64,000 bases of DNA from Platerodrilus igneus. Taxonomy: Eukaryota; Arthropoda; Insecta; Coleoptera; Lycidae. A program made the position numbers and the translations under genes. Under the pieces are notes generated by a model. It did no database searches, was not told where the DNA came from, and was given only the letters and a program-made list of their open reading frames with translations. The stretch's first letter is position 1, and the number at the start of each line of letters is the position of its first letter. Shown in pieces: positions 1 to 11,101 of this stretch. Location: contig JARFIW010001104.1 of the NCBI GenBank assembly GCA_036346225.1, positions 11,434,001 to 11,498,000 of the forward strand, read 5' to 3'.

Positions 1-298
1 AGACCAGGATTTCAACAATCGGTCATTCTGACAATCATTCGTTCGCAGATAATCTGAAACCAAAAAAACTTCCGCTAGTGGTGACAGACACTTAAAATTT
101 ACATACTTGTAATACACAGAACCTGTGCGAAATAAAGAGCATGTTTGAATTAAGTTTGCTCAGTATGCAGAGCAAAATCAAACCTGTCTTGCCTATCGGA
201 ACACACGCTACTCAACAATTTAGAGTTTCTCTGTTGAGCAATTGGAACATCTTGTGCTTAGTATAATAAGCATACTTGGCTGGTAAGTTGGATTCAGC
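1..298. other. No gene seen
   Basis: No convincing reading frame or RNA gene is visible here. The stretch probably belongs to the 3' untranslated part of the degenerate minus-strand Gypsy relic whose integrase end begins at 377, but no LTR boundary could be found before the window edge. Confidence 0.4.
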
Positions 299-368
299 CA
301 TGCTCAGCATGGAGCTAGCATGCTTAGTAATGGAGAACTTACCATGCTCAGCAATGTGGAGCTTACCA
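299..368. repeat. Short minisatellite, about 3 copies of ~24 bp
   Basis: Three imperfect tandem units carry the theme CATGCTCAGCA or CATGCTTAGTA followed by ATGGAG and an ACTTAC or GCTTAC end. It lies just beyond the end of the integrase relic on the minus strand, so it may have been part of that element's 3' noncoding region. Confidence 0.55.
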
Positions 369-376
369 TAATTACA

Positions 377-622
377 CTAGTGGAGTAATGCTACATATTC
401 TTGCATGAACACCTGAAAAGGCTTCATATTTTTAAAACAAACGACCGTTTCATAAGGAACCCTTGAACGTGTAGCATGGATATCCTCTTCTACCATATAA
501 CGGTCATTATTGAAGACTTCAACTACTTTAAAAGGGCCCCTGAACTTAACAAGTAACTTTTTACTCTTGTTATTATTCGGGCGACTTGCAATATGAGTCA
601 ACACTAGATCACCTACAGCATA
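377..622 (-). pseudogene. Gypsy integrase C-terminal fragment
   Basis: The frame reads a YAVGDLVLTHIA-like start, then LVKFRGPFKVVEVFNNDRY, then a PYETVVCFKNMKPF end. This is the layout of the integrase C-terminal DNA-binding region of insect Gypsy polyproteins, in which a GDLVL strand is followed by K-x-x-GP-[FY]-x-V-x-E-V and D-R-Y. Only about 80 residues remain; the zinc finger and catalytic core are absent, so this is a fragment of the polyprotein end and not a gene. Confidence 0.8.
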
Positions 623-2070
623 TGTACTTGTCCCACACCTTTTCTTATTAAAATATACGTTTATCGTTACCCTTTTTATCTATTAACAAGACAGGACTTG
701 CAAAAGGAAATTTACTTCGTCGGATTATATTGGCTTCAACAACGCATCAGTGATACCTCTTAAGATTTCTTTTTCTTTCTTGGCCACTCGTAAGGCCTGC
801 TGGTCACCGGGTTGGTATCAGTTAACTCAATTTTTAAAGAAATTGAGGGAACTTTAGTAAACTCAGTGGGTTTGCGAGAAATACCCAATTTAAATTCATT
901 AAAAGCCCACTTGCACTGTTATTCAATTGAGCCTAACTTTATAAAACTCAGCTTTACACTTGAGCCTTGCTTAAAAATAGTTCTTGTTGCACCGCATATC
1001 AGGAACCCAACTTTATAAAGTCTCTGTTTGTTCAAAGTATTCATGGCAACGTAGCACGTTCCTAGGGACTTCATACATTTCAGTTGAATATAAGATCTAC
1101 CTGAGTCCTGTCTTTGAAATGTCAGAAGTTTTTCTATACCTAAAACCGTCGATTGACAAATTTATTAGGCAATGCTGAAACGTTGAACCCAATAAATATA
1201 ATTAATTGCTTTTACATCAATATTAATATACCAAAAAAGTATTAAAATGGAATTTGTTCTGTGGGATGATCTGTTGGATGATGATTTAGATTTTGGTTTT
1301 CCATGTCAAATTTAGTTTTTTAGACACTCATTGCAGCAAATAACAATTTTTACAATATTTACTACTACTAATAGTTAATTGATAATTATTTTAGAAATAA
1401 ACAGCTTAGGCAATGTCACTGACAGCAGGAGAAAAGTCAAATTTTATTTGTCATTGTAAAAGAAATGGCTCTTTTAGGTTTAAGCGTGGGTTTAAGTCGA
1501 CTTAAACAGGGGCTTTATTAAATCTCGGTTTAATCTATGACTTAGCAGCGGTGCAAACGCATTTCAGTTCTAAAACCTTTGGCTTTAACTATACGGTGCA
1601 ACTGGCCTGAAGTATTTGGCATAAGAGGGTCCTTTCACTTTCAGTTAACAAACCATGATTAACAAACGATGTCAATGGGCTTCTACTTAACTTTTAGCGA
1701 GTTACCTACTGTATAATAAATAACCGAATCATGTTCAAAAAAGTTTCATCCTGTTAGTACATCATGGGAAAATGAATGATCGTTTATGATGTATAATTTG
1801 CATTGTACCTTAGCTTCATCTACCGTAACAGCAATGTTTATGTAATCGTGCACGGTAGTACAAAAACCTAAGAAACCAGTTAAATTTACTATTTTTTGCA
1901 AGGCTTAGTGCTATATCCCTAGCCCTCTGTATAATAGGCCCAATTACTCCCCAAGTTAAGAAAAGCATTAACTAATGTATTTTGTATAAGAACTTTTTTC
2001 TGAAATTTATCACTACATGTACTCGTAACTAAATTTACTTGCTTTTTGTATTAGAATTTATATTCTTTGG
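623..2070 (-). other. Decayed Gypsy internal sequence
   Basis: No intact gene is present. Around 800-1100 the minus strand gives short open stretches resembling the protease-to-RT linker of Gypsy elements (for example KLGFLICGATRTIF), but no D-T/S-G catalytic triplet was found, so the assignment is weak. The rest is AT-rich with nothing recognisable. Confidence 0.35.
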
Positions 2071-2181
2071 GCACACGACCTGAATATGGCTCAGTTTATT
2101 GCATTTGTTACATATTTTTCGCCTACATGGACAGTCTTTACGAAAATCTTCAGAACTACCACAAGAAAAACAGTATTTAGC
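2071..2181 (-). pseudogene. Gag nucleocapsid zinc knuckles, degenerate
   Basis: The minus strand encodes two consecutive CCHC-type zinc knuckles of a retrotransposon nucleocapsid. The second, CNKCNKLSHIQVVC, is a perfect C-x2-C-x4-H-x4-C. The first, CFSCGSSEDFRKDC, has Asp in place of the His ligand. Such knuckles bind genomic RNA during particle assembly. The fragment fits the 3' end of the gag whose capsid region lies at 11841-12119 and 12938-13420. Confidence 0.8.
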
Positions 2182-2355
2182 ATTATCGTATGTAGCATAG
2201 GCGTTACAAACATTAGCACTTTGGCATGCGGCTTTAGAACTTAATTGTGACCGACCTTACCTTGATGAATTATTAACACCTATATTTTTTTGTTTTGTGG
2301 CCCGGCATAATTTTGGGGTCTCTATTAGAATTCGTTTGTGTTTGAGGCCGAACCT

Positions 2356-3073
2356 TGTTACATGCAGATCGAATTTGCACTTTAACATTTTAGGTTAGGT
2401 TTAGTTTTCTTGATGTAGGGAAGTTTCCCGCCATATTTTCAAATATGCAAGACGCGGGAACATTTTTAAATAGACTGGGCGGGGCTTCCGGTACGTCACA
2501 ATAGTGAGTTGCGCAAGTGTTTTTATCCCCATAGGGGTAAGGCAATAGTAAAAAAAGAGTGGGGTCGTGTTTCCGTGACGCGCGGGAATCAGGGCTGTTC
2601 TCTTTCTACCTTCAAGTGAAACAGTCGTGCCGGGTGTCGTGTGTTATCTTATTATGTAGATTTCCTTATCTTGATTATCTTGTTTTGTCGTTCCTTAATT
2701 AACCTATTCCTGTCGTTCCACTGCATATAGGAAACGGAGGTGACCCTAGAGCAGCCATGACCCCGAGATAAATTGGATGTCCAGCTCTACCAGCAGCAGC
2801 GGTGCCGAGGCCACCGTAGCGTGATTTCCTGCCGGTTACCGGATCCTTCACGTGAGTAGACTCTCTAATTTTTATTGTTTTAATTTTATGTAACCTCTTT
2901 TAATTATGGCGCAATATAAATTATCGGTGACGTCATGGTGTATCTTATGAACTTTGGTAATTGTATTACCGGCTTTTAAGAGCCATCTATCGCCATTTCA
3001 ATGCACCACCATCTTCGTGTAACATTTGGTAACTGCTTTACCGACCTTATAAAACTTTAAATCGAGTGTAACA
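2356..3073 (+). repeat. 5' LTR of the Gypsy element
   Basis: This LTR opens with TGTTACATGC and ends with GAGTGTAACA. It contains a CRE-like TGACGTCA near 2929 and a good splice-donor match, CACGTGAGTA, with GT at 2852. The latter lies at the same offset (496 bp) as in the 3' LTR. LTRs of this class carry the promoter and polyadenylation signals of the element, but no clear TATA box was recognised. Confidence 0.95.
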
Positions 3074-3075
3074 GA

Positions 3076-3093
3076 TGGCGCCTTCAACGTGTT
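3076..3093 (+). promoter_or_regulatory. Primer binding site
   Basis: Two bases after the 5' LTR the sequence reads TGGCGCCTTCAACGTGTTG. Its TGGCGCC start and AACGTG core resemble the tRNA-Lys-type primer site of several Gypsy and retroviral elements, with mismatches in the middle. The identity of the tRNA is an inference. Confidence 0.6.
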
Positions 3094-3784
3094 GAGGCTA
3101 TGAACTTTAGGGGTTTCTTCTTTGTTTTTAGGTTATGTTAATTTCAGTTATAAGCATGCAATGTTTTAACAGATGTTATTTAAACAGCTTTATCACTTAA
3201 GGAAACATACTTTTATTCATGTAAGTATTACAAATAAGTATTTACCTGACCTTATGTCTTTAAATATAGTTATTACAAGATTATCTATCATAAATATAAC
3301 TTTGGTTGCTTTCTTAACTTTACAAGACAGGTTTTTTTGAAACTTTTATGTTACTTTCTAAAAAACTGCATTATGGTTTATACCTTTACATGAAAATTTT
3401 GTGTTTAAAAAAACACTGGGTGAAATAAATTGCTATTATACCTTCTTTAAGAAGTGTTTGACTATACGTTGTTGCCTTATAGGTTAAATAACATATCCTC
3501 TGCGTCCATTTTCCATTTTGGAAGGCCTCTCTGTCATTATCTATAAAATATGTATTTAACTGAACATTGATTTCGTTTCCATATACCTTAAATGTGTTTC
3601 TTTGGTGTTTTCATGGATTAAAGCTTTAACAGGCATATTATTTTTTATCGGTGACGTTTCTAAACAAGGTTCCTCTCCTAAATACCGTAGCGGATTAATT
3701 TAAAGTACCTGCAACGTTTTTTATCATTTGATCTGCGTCAAAATCGCATATTTTTTATATCGTGTCTTGAATATTGTATCCACA

Positions 3785-5107
3785 ATGAACGTATCACATT
3801 TAAAATCCCTCGAATTAATCTACGAGCTGGAATGTAGGAGTATCATAGCAGCGAGCAATCAGAATGATAGGCGATCTCAACTTAGGGCTGTTTTGGCACA
3901 GGAAACCAAAGGCATTGCTATCTTAAAGAACCCTGTTGGCGACTGGCCACTCAACGTATCAGAAATTAAATTATCTTTAGATGATATATCGGGTATAATA
4001 AACAAAACAGATCCTGCGGCTACTAATATCGAATTAGGGAGATTGACTTCAAGAATAACGCACGTCAAACACCGTGTCGAATCATTATCTTTATATAACG
4101 ATGACCAAGCGACTCAAGCTAAACAAAGTTTGTTGTCCGAGGTGTTATTGCTTGAAGGAATTCTTTTAGAAAGACTTAATCCTAATGCAGACGTAGATAT
4201 ATCGTTACCTTTTTCAAATCTTGCGCTTGCCGAACCTAAACCATTAGGAAAATCTATACCTGTATACAAATGGGGTCTCACCTTCGAAGGGTTTGATTCG
4301 CAGGTCTCTTTATCATCCTTTCTTGACCGGATTAACGATTTTAAAATTTCTCGCGGGTGTACCGACCAGGACCTATTTATCTCAGCTGGTGATTTGTTCG
4401 CAGGCTCAGCATTAATATGGTACAGAAACATACGACACCAAATTTCTACCTGGAATGAGTTAGTTGCCTGTTTAAAACGAGATTTCCTACCTTATGGCTA
4501 CATTAACGACCTTTGGAACGAAATACGTAACCGAACCCAAGGTCCCGACGAAAATGTTGTGTCTTTTATTACCTCATTAGAAGCTTTATATAGCAGACTC
4601 GACAAAAAACCTTCCGAATCCGAAATTATCGATCAATTACTTAGAAATTTAAACCCCTATTTCTCAGAACGTTTGGCATTACAGCCCATATCTTCGCTAG
4701 CTCACTTTAAAGACCTATGTCGTTCTCTTCAAGAAGTGAGGTCAAGAATTAACAAATATCGGCCACCACCCGAGAAATTATCTGGTCTCCTAGAACCTGA
4801 TTTAGCTTGCCAAGTTCGACCTTCCCGTAAACTATCTACCCTTAACGTTCCTCCTACCGTAACTAATAACGCACTTACCTGTTGGAACTGCAAGCGAAGT
4901 GGACATAGCTATACTGTCTGCACATACCCTAGAAATATTTTTTGTTATGGTTGTGGTTGCTCAAATATTTACAAATCTAATTGCACCAACTGTAATCCTA
5001 ACGTATCGGGAAACTCCCGTCGAGATATTTCAAATCAGGGTGTGAATATCTCGAGAAACCAAAATCGCCCTCAACACCAATCATCCAACGGACCCAGACG
5101 CCAATAA
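3785..5107 (+). CDS. Gag polyprotein of the Gypsy element
   Basis: The open frame extends from 3728, but the Met at 3785 is preferred: it has a good eukaryotic start context (CACAATGAA) and avoids an unusual hydrophobic leader. The product is about 440 residues. Roughly residues 160-320 form a capsid-type retrotransposon gag domain (FEGFDSQVSLSSFLDRI, then ALIWYRNI, then FLPYGYINDLW). Near the C-terminus is a zinc knuckle CWNCKRSGHSYTVC (perfect CCHC) followed by a second in which Ile replaces the His ligand (CYGCGCSNIYKSNC). Gag would form the virus-like particle and bind element RNA. It ends at a TAA, and the protease lies in another frame downstream, so pol expression would need recoding or is broken in this copy. 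Confidence 0.85.
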   Translation: MNVSHLKSLELIYELECRSIIAASNQNDRRSQLRAVLAQETKGIAILKNPVGDWPLNVSEIKLSLDDISGIINKTDPAATNIELGRLTSRITHVKHRVESLSLYNDDQATQAKQSLLSEVLLLEGILLERLNPNADVDISLPFSNLALAEPKPLGKSIPVYKWGLTFEGFDSQVSLSSFLDRINDFKISRGCTDQDLFISAGDLFAGSALIWYRNIRHQISTWNELVACLKRDFLPYGYINDLWNEIRNRTQGPDENVVSFITSLEALYSRLDKKPSESEIIDQLLRNLNPYFSERLALQPISSLAHFKDLCRSLQEVRSRINKYRPPPEKLSGLLEPDLACQVRPSRKLSTLNVPPTVTNNALTCWNCKRSGHSYTVCTYPRNIFCYGCGCSNIYKSNCTNCNPNVSGNSRRDISNQGVNISRNQNRPQHQSSNGPRRQ

Positions 5108-5339
5108 ATTTAAATTATAAAACCACTTCTAACGTTGTACCGTCATTAAATTTATCTAATAATAATACCGCTACTATTAATGTACAAAATACCTTACCTT
5201 CGTTAGAGGAACTATGCTATACTACTCCAGCCGAGTGGTCTAAGTGGTTACAAACCGTCAATTCCTTTTATCATAAAAAGACTGCTACCGTTTCACAACT
5301 TGTTAAAAAACCCTTCGATAACCGTCCACACTTATCTAT

Positions 5340-8300
5340 CTCAATTGGTTCCTTAAATGTAATTGCTTTACTGGATACAGGTTCTTCATGTTCTCTTATA
5401 AATAACGAAGGTTTACATCAATTATCTCAACAAAATATCAAAATTCAAATTATTCCCGAAAAACTTCCATAAATTTAGCTGACGATAATCAAATACATGT
5501 AACTGGTTCCTTAAGTTAAAAATTCGAGTAGAATCTCTTGAACGTGACGTTTTATTTTGATTGTGCCTGCATTAGCGTATCCTTTTCTACTGGGCGTTGA
5601 TTTCTGTAAACTTTTAATCTGTCACTTTACTTTCAGGATTTTCATGGCAAACCTCTATTAAAACGAACTCCTGTGCATCTACAGGAATATCTAACAAAAT
5701 CTCTCTTACTGACTCCCAAAATGTAACTCTTAACGCTACAATCGACAAATTTCGCAAACTTAATACCTCTGAACTTGGTTGCGTTACGACTGCGACACAC
5801 GTTATCTCTACAGGTGATGCCCTTCCCTTTAAGCAACGTCAATATCCCTTATCGCCTGCCTTACAAAAGCATTTACATGCTGAAATAGACAAAATGTTAG
5901 TATCTGGTGTTATCTCTCCTTCAAATTCACCATGGACCTCTCCCGTATTACTAGTTCGAAAAAAGAATGACGAATGACGTGTCTGTTTTGATGGCAGAAA
6001 GTTGAATTCTGTGACTGTCTCAGATGCTTATCCTTTACCTAGAACTGATTCAATTTTAAGCCGCCTTCGTAACGCAAAATTTATCTCATCTATCAACCTA
6101 AGACAAGCTTTTTATCAGATACCTCTTGACTTATCTTCTCGTCAAAAAACTGCTTTTTGTGTCCCAGGCCGAGGTCTTTTCGAATATAATTTTTTGCCAT
6201 TTGGTCTCTGTAACGCTCCTCAAACTTTGCAACGTACTATGGATCAAACGTTAGGTCCTATCTTACATCAAGAACGTGCCTTTGTGTTTTTAGATGATAT
6301 TTTAGTTATCTCAAGTTCTTTCGATGAACATATCGCCACATTAGACGAAGTTGCTGAACGTTTAAGCGCAGCAGGCTTTAAGATAAACTGGGAAAAGTCT
6401 CAATTTTGTCGTTCTTCCCTCACATTTCTTGGTTTTATTGTCGATGGGACTGGCTTACGAGCCGATCCTGCTAAAGTTGATGCCATTACTAAATTTAAAA
6501 CACCTAAAACTGTTACCGAAATCAAACGTTTAATTGGAATGATTAGCTATTATCGCATTTTTCTACCCAATCTTTCAACTATATCTGCACCCATTACCGC
6601 TTTAATAAAAAATAAAAAGAAATCCCAAACTATCGAGTGGAATTTAGAATCCCAACAGGCTTTCGAACAAATTAAAACATTAATCACTTCAGCACCTATC
6701 TTAATCTCTCCAAATTTCGATGATAAGTTTTATATACAAACCGATGCCTCACTTACTGGGTTAGGTGCAATGTTATTCCAGGTAAGCAATGGTTTAGAAC
6801 ATCCAATCGCTTATGCGAGTCGTGCCTTAACTTCTGCCGAACAAAAATACTCTGCTACTGAACGAGAACTATTGGGTGTTATCTTTGGCATCGAGAAGTT
6901 TAGAGGATATGTCGAAGGTACACACTTTACCGTAATCACTGATTGTGCAGCACTCACTTGGCTTAATAACTTGAAACAACCCGCAGGTCGTTTGGCAAGA
7001 TGGAACTTGCGTATATCTCAATTTACTTTCGATGTTAGGCATAGGCCTGGCAAATTAAATATCGTACCTGATGCCTTATCTCGAGATGTTTTTTCTCTTA
7101 ACCTTCCAAATTTAATTCTGGATACCTGGTACCTCAATATGATTAGAAAAGTTTCCGATACCCCCGACAAATTTCCTACCTTTCGTGTAACTAATAATAG
7201 ACTGTATAAATTTGTATCCTCGTCCCCACATAAAATATCGAATATACCTGAATGGAAACTCGTTGTGCCCACTGCAAACCGCAGTGAGGTGCTCAAATTA
7301 TGTCACGACGATCCCTTAGCTGCACACCTTGGTGTTACAAAAACTCTCGCTAAAATATCTGAATTGTATTACTGGCCCACACTTAAGCAATCTGTTTGTC
7401 GTTACATTAAAAGCTGTAAAATTTGTGGTTCTCATAAAAGTTCGCAAGATGCTCGCCCTGGTTTAATGGGTAACTTTAAGCGTGTATCTTATCCCTTTCA
7501 ATTAATATCGCTTGACTTATTAGGACCTCTCCCTCGATAGAAAAGAGGCAATCAATATCTTTTAGTCGTTACCGATTGGTTTTCTAAATTTGTTATGGTA
7601 CAACCCTTACGTAAAGCTACCTCCGCAGCAATAATTAAATTTCTAGAACAAAATGTCTTTCTTATCTTTGGTGTCCCCCAGATTATCCTTTGTGACAATG
7701 GTGCACAATTTATCTCTAAAGATTTTCAGAATTTCGTTAAAAGTTACAAAGTACAAAAAATTTGGTTTAACGCAAAATATCACCCCCAAGTAAACCCTAC
7801 CGAGAGAGTAAATCGAGTGTTAATTACCGCTATCTCGTCTTATATTGATTCAGACCATACTACATGGGATGAACATATCTTTGAAATTGCTCAAGCTTTG
7901 CGTACATCTAAACACGAAGCAACCCAATTCACTCCGTCTTTTCTTGTTTTTGGAAGATATACCCCAATCGATGGGAGTTACTATGGGTTAGTGCCTGACG
8001 ATACTAACGTAATTGAATTTGACGATAAAGTACGTTGGGACAAGGACCAACAGTCATTACCTTCTATCTTTAACGACGTTAGAAAAAATTTGTTAAAAGC
8101 TTACGAAAAGAGCAAGGACCATTATAACTTGCGTAAGCGAAATATTTCCTTTGCCTTGGGCGAACAAGTTTGGAAAAAGAACTATATCTTATCGGATGCA
8201 TCTAAGAAATTTTCTTCAAAATTGGCCCCTAAATTCATTCTTTGTAAAGTCACACGTGTTATTAGTCCCCTTATCTACGAACTTCAGGATACTGAAGGAA

Positions 8301-8365
8301 AACGTCAAGGCAGGTGGCATATTAAAGACCTTAAGCCATTCTCTGCCGACCCAAATGCTAATTAA
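5340..8365 (+). pseudogene. Pol polyprotein of the Gypsy element, disrupted
   Basis: The protease signature LLDTGSS lies near 5368-5390 in one frame, which ends in stop codons near 5472. RT, RNase H and integrase continue in another frame. That frame is interrupted by a TGA near 5977, where the family has Trp, and by a TAG at 7538-7540. RT shows the FLDD variant of the catalytic YxDD box (about 6287-6300) and a thumb with GMISYYRIFLPNLS. RNase H shows FYIQTDAS. The integrase has an H-H-C-C zinc finger ending CKICG (about 7300-7430), then the three acidic residues of its core in SLDLLGPL, LCDNGAQF and NPTERVN. The C-terminus ends with RWHIKDLKPF. Domain order RT-RH-INT places it in Ty3/Gypsy. 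Confidence 0.9.
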
Positions 8366-9997
8366 GTTTTTCATGTCCCATTCTCCTCACGATTTACCTA
8401 ATATTTTTTGTTCTCACCATCAATTAGTATCTTTAATTACTTATTCCTTCTCTCATATAGTATATAATTTCTTACACGTTTAACTTTACTTACCTTAATT
8501 TAGCTATCTTTTTCTTTTCGTTGACTTTCCTTCACCATACCGTTAGATATATATCGCTTCATCCTCTACACCCCCAATATAGCTCTGTCGTTTCATTTAA
8601 TTAACCCTTGAAATTTTCCTACTACATATTGTTCGGTCTTTAGTATTTCTCTTATATGGTTTAATTATGTGGTAATTGTCGTAACTTTGGTTGCAATGAC
8701 TCATTGAATTTTTATGATTGGTTTTAGCTGATGTTGAGTGAATGCTTTCTTCTTTGGGCTCACATAGTGTTCGCGACCTATGCCATTGAAAGAAATAGTT
8801 CATATTCGCAGTTGCAAAAAATTAGGATTATCTATTCCATGTGTTTTTCTTCTGAATTATTGCAGTCGCCCACATTATACTACATCATTATTCCCTTCTT
8901 TTTCTACTAAATCTACATAACTTATAAACATTTTTTTTCATTGTTTTTTATTGAACTTTGTGGTGAGGTGCTATTGCTTTTTATTGTTATCTTATTAAAT
9001 TCTTGGTTGTTTTAGCATATGGGGACAGTGTATCTGTATTTAACTGCTTATAATTGGGCATTTTTGTGTGTTTAGGGTGCTACCGATTTAAAAAACTACC
9101 TTAAAACAGTTTGTTTTTGTGTGTTTGTATCTGTGAAGATACTTTTAAGTTGTCGTGTCTACCTTTGTCTGATTTTCTTATCGTAGTCAATGCACTCGTT
9201 AGGAAAATGATCGCACTAGTTCTCTTAGGAGCCTAGTGAATGTCAACATATGACATATCTTATCTTGTCGGATTATTATCGCAGGTAGTCCTTCAGACTA
9301 CGCTGTGTTTAATAGGGACAATTCTCTACCTTCTCTTGGACGCTTGTCCAAAAACTATACTTTTTCTTAACCCGCTATCTCCGCTATGCCTTATTCTTCT
9401 CTCGGTGGACCTGTTCTTGTCCCGGAACACCCGTCTGCCACATAAGAATGATGTTCCCTCATTCCGAGCTACTGACCACACTTGTTGGTTGAGTAGCGCT
9501 TTGCTATCCACCTTTCCCTCTGTCGCTTTTGCTCAATGCGAGCCCTTCCTCTACTTTCTTCTACCTAGAGGTGCCTCTTATGCACTTCAGAAAACCAACC
9601 TCCTTCTTTTTACCGTTCCTGTTTCTCTACTACCTTTTCTTTTCTGTTAGTCACCGTGTGGTTATGCGGGAGGTTTTCACAGACACCTGGACCATGTCTC
9701 TGCGAATCTTTCGTGGGGTCATGCGGTGCCGCTGTCAGTGCATAGGCTCTGGCAGTGAAGGTATGTATGAGTGTGTGAATGTGTGAGTGAATGAGTATAT
9801 CGAATATACCGCATGGATATCGGGTGATAGTTCACCGATATCGATCAACGCTGGGTGCAGGAATGCACCCAAAGGTCTTTGCCGGTCCCCCGTGCTGTTC
9901 TTGCGAACGGACCTGCTTCACAGGTTTCTCTTTTTAGAGGGCACGGGTCAATCCCATTTCAACGGCTCTACTGGAGCCACTCTTTTGTTGTTATCAT
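8366..9997 (+). other. Noncoding 3' internal region of the Gypsy element
   Basis: Between the end of pol and the minisatellite no envelope gene or other recognisable product is seen. A 136-residue frame at 9240-9650 is hydrophobic and Leu/Ser-rich without a domain, and overlaps frames on the other strand, so it is not called. Long 3' noncoding stretches of this sort can be remnants of a lost env or regulatory sequence; nothing here decides which. Confidence 0.6.
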
Positions 9998-10445
9998 TGT
10001 CTTGGGTAATAACTAGGCCAATATCTTTGTCTTCTTTATTATCTTCGATAATACCTTTAGGTTTAATATCGTTATCTTATTGATTACCTTTAATAATAAC
10101 CTTAGTTTATTATCGTTATCTTACCAATTACTGTTAGTAATAATTTTGGTTTAATTTATCGTTATCTTACCGACCACCGTTAGGAATGACTTCGAGTTAT
10201 TTCGCGTTATCTTACCGGTTATCTTGAGTAATAACTTCTGTTAAATTCATGTTACCTACTATCTCTTATAATCACTTTAACTTAATATCGTGTTATCTTA
10301 TCGAGTATCTCAAAAAAAAAATAACTAAAGCTTAATGCCGTTATCTTATTCATTACCTTTGAGGATAACAACTTAAGCTTAATATCTTTACCTTATCTAT
10401 TATCTTTAACATCAATTTGAGATCTTATCTTATCTTTTTATCGTC
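9998..10445 (+). repeat. ~45-bp minisatellite inside the Gypsy element
   Basis: A motif close to GTTATCTTACCG, followed by ATTACCNTTAGTAATAAC, recurs with starts near 10071, 10115, 10161, 10206, 10251, 10292, 10340 and 10386. This gives a period of 41-48 bp and at least eight diverged copies. The units lie between pol and the 3' LTR, so they move with the element. Confidence 0.8.
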
Positions 10446-11101
10446 CTAACGTGTGGTATATATGACCAGACGTGGGAATTATTTTTTTCCTGAAAATTAA
10501 GTGAAAAAAGCTAACCCAATTTAGAAATGTAATTTGTCAGGTTAGCATATAAGGATTTAGTAGGCGGTACTTTTGGTAAATTTGTGGATTCACAACTGTG
10601 TCATGGACAAGTTAAATGTGCATCGGAGGAAACCAAAGTACCAGAAACAAAATTTGCCAGAGTGCAAGGTGACGCACTCTCATGAACATTTTTTAAAATT
10701 TGGGCACTTCTTGCCAAAAAAGAAGAATAGTTGATGCGACACTCATGTGTGTTTGCATATAAGAACTTTATGTTAGCTTTAGTTAGATAAGTTTAGATAG
10801 GTTTAGATAGGTTAGGCGACTTGTCGCACCCGTGTTAGTTTAAGTAGTGTTTCATGCTCCCCGACAAATTTGTGCTGTCGGTAATTAGTGTAGTCACAGA
10901 CTATCGGGCTACCTATTCCGTTTCCTGGTACTTCGGTAGACGTGTTATCGGTCGAAAAAACCAGGTGGCGCCTTATATAAACATTTTGTAGGTTTTAAGT
11001 TAGGATTTATGTAGGGTAGTTAGGACTTAGATTTTAAGCTGTTACTGTGCTAACAGACTTTTTCTTTTTTTAAGTTTTTTCTTTTGTGGCTTTGTCGCGA
11101 T
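10446..11101 (+). other. Noncoding sequence before the 3' LTR
   Basis: No gene is seen. Short GTTTAGATAG repeats occur near 10788-10815. The last 60 bp before the LTR is T-rich on this strand, and no canonical polypurine tract adjoins the LTR start. Confidence 0.5.

Larger units (their letters stand above)
377..2355 (-). mobile_element. Old Ty3/Gypsy relic, 3' portion (split element)
   Basis: On the minus strand this stretch holds, in element order, a gag nucleocapsid zinc-knuckle pair (2071-2181), a possible protease-region fragment (about 800-1100) and the integrase C-terminus (377-622). Reverse transcriptase, RNase H and most of the integrase are missing, so the relic carries a large internal deletion. 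The missing upstream gag part lies at 11820-13420, on the far side of the complete plus-strand element at 2356-11819. That element inserted into this relic and duplicated the target ACCT. The order and strand of the two halves are seen; joining them is an inference supported by the target duplication. Confidence 0.75.

Noticed and set aside
8151..8483. 110-residue frame overlapping the end of pol
   Set aside because: It is an alternative frame of the integrase C-terminus, which has clear homology in the other frame.
9240..10083. Possible envelope or accessory gene after pol
   Set aside because: The frames are hydrophobic and low in complexity, with no signal peptide plus transmembrane pair, no furin-type site and no resemblance to errantiviral env; the minisatellite follows directly.
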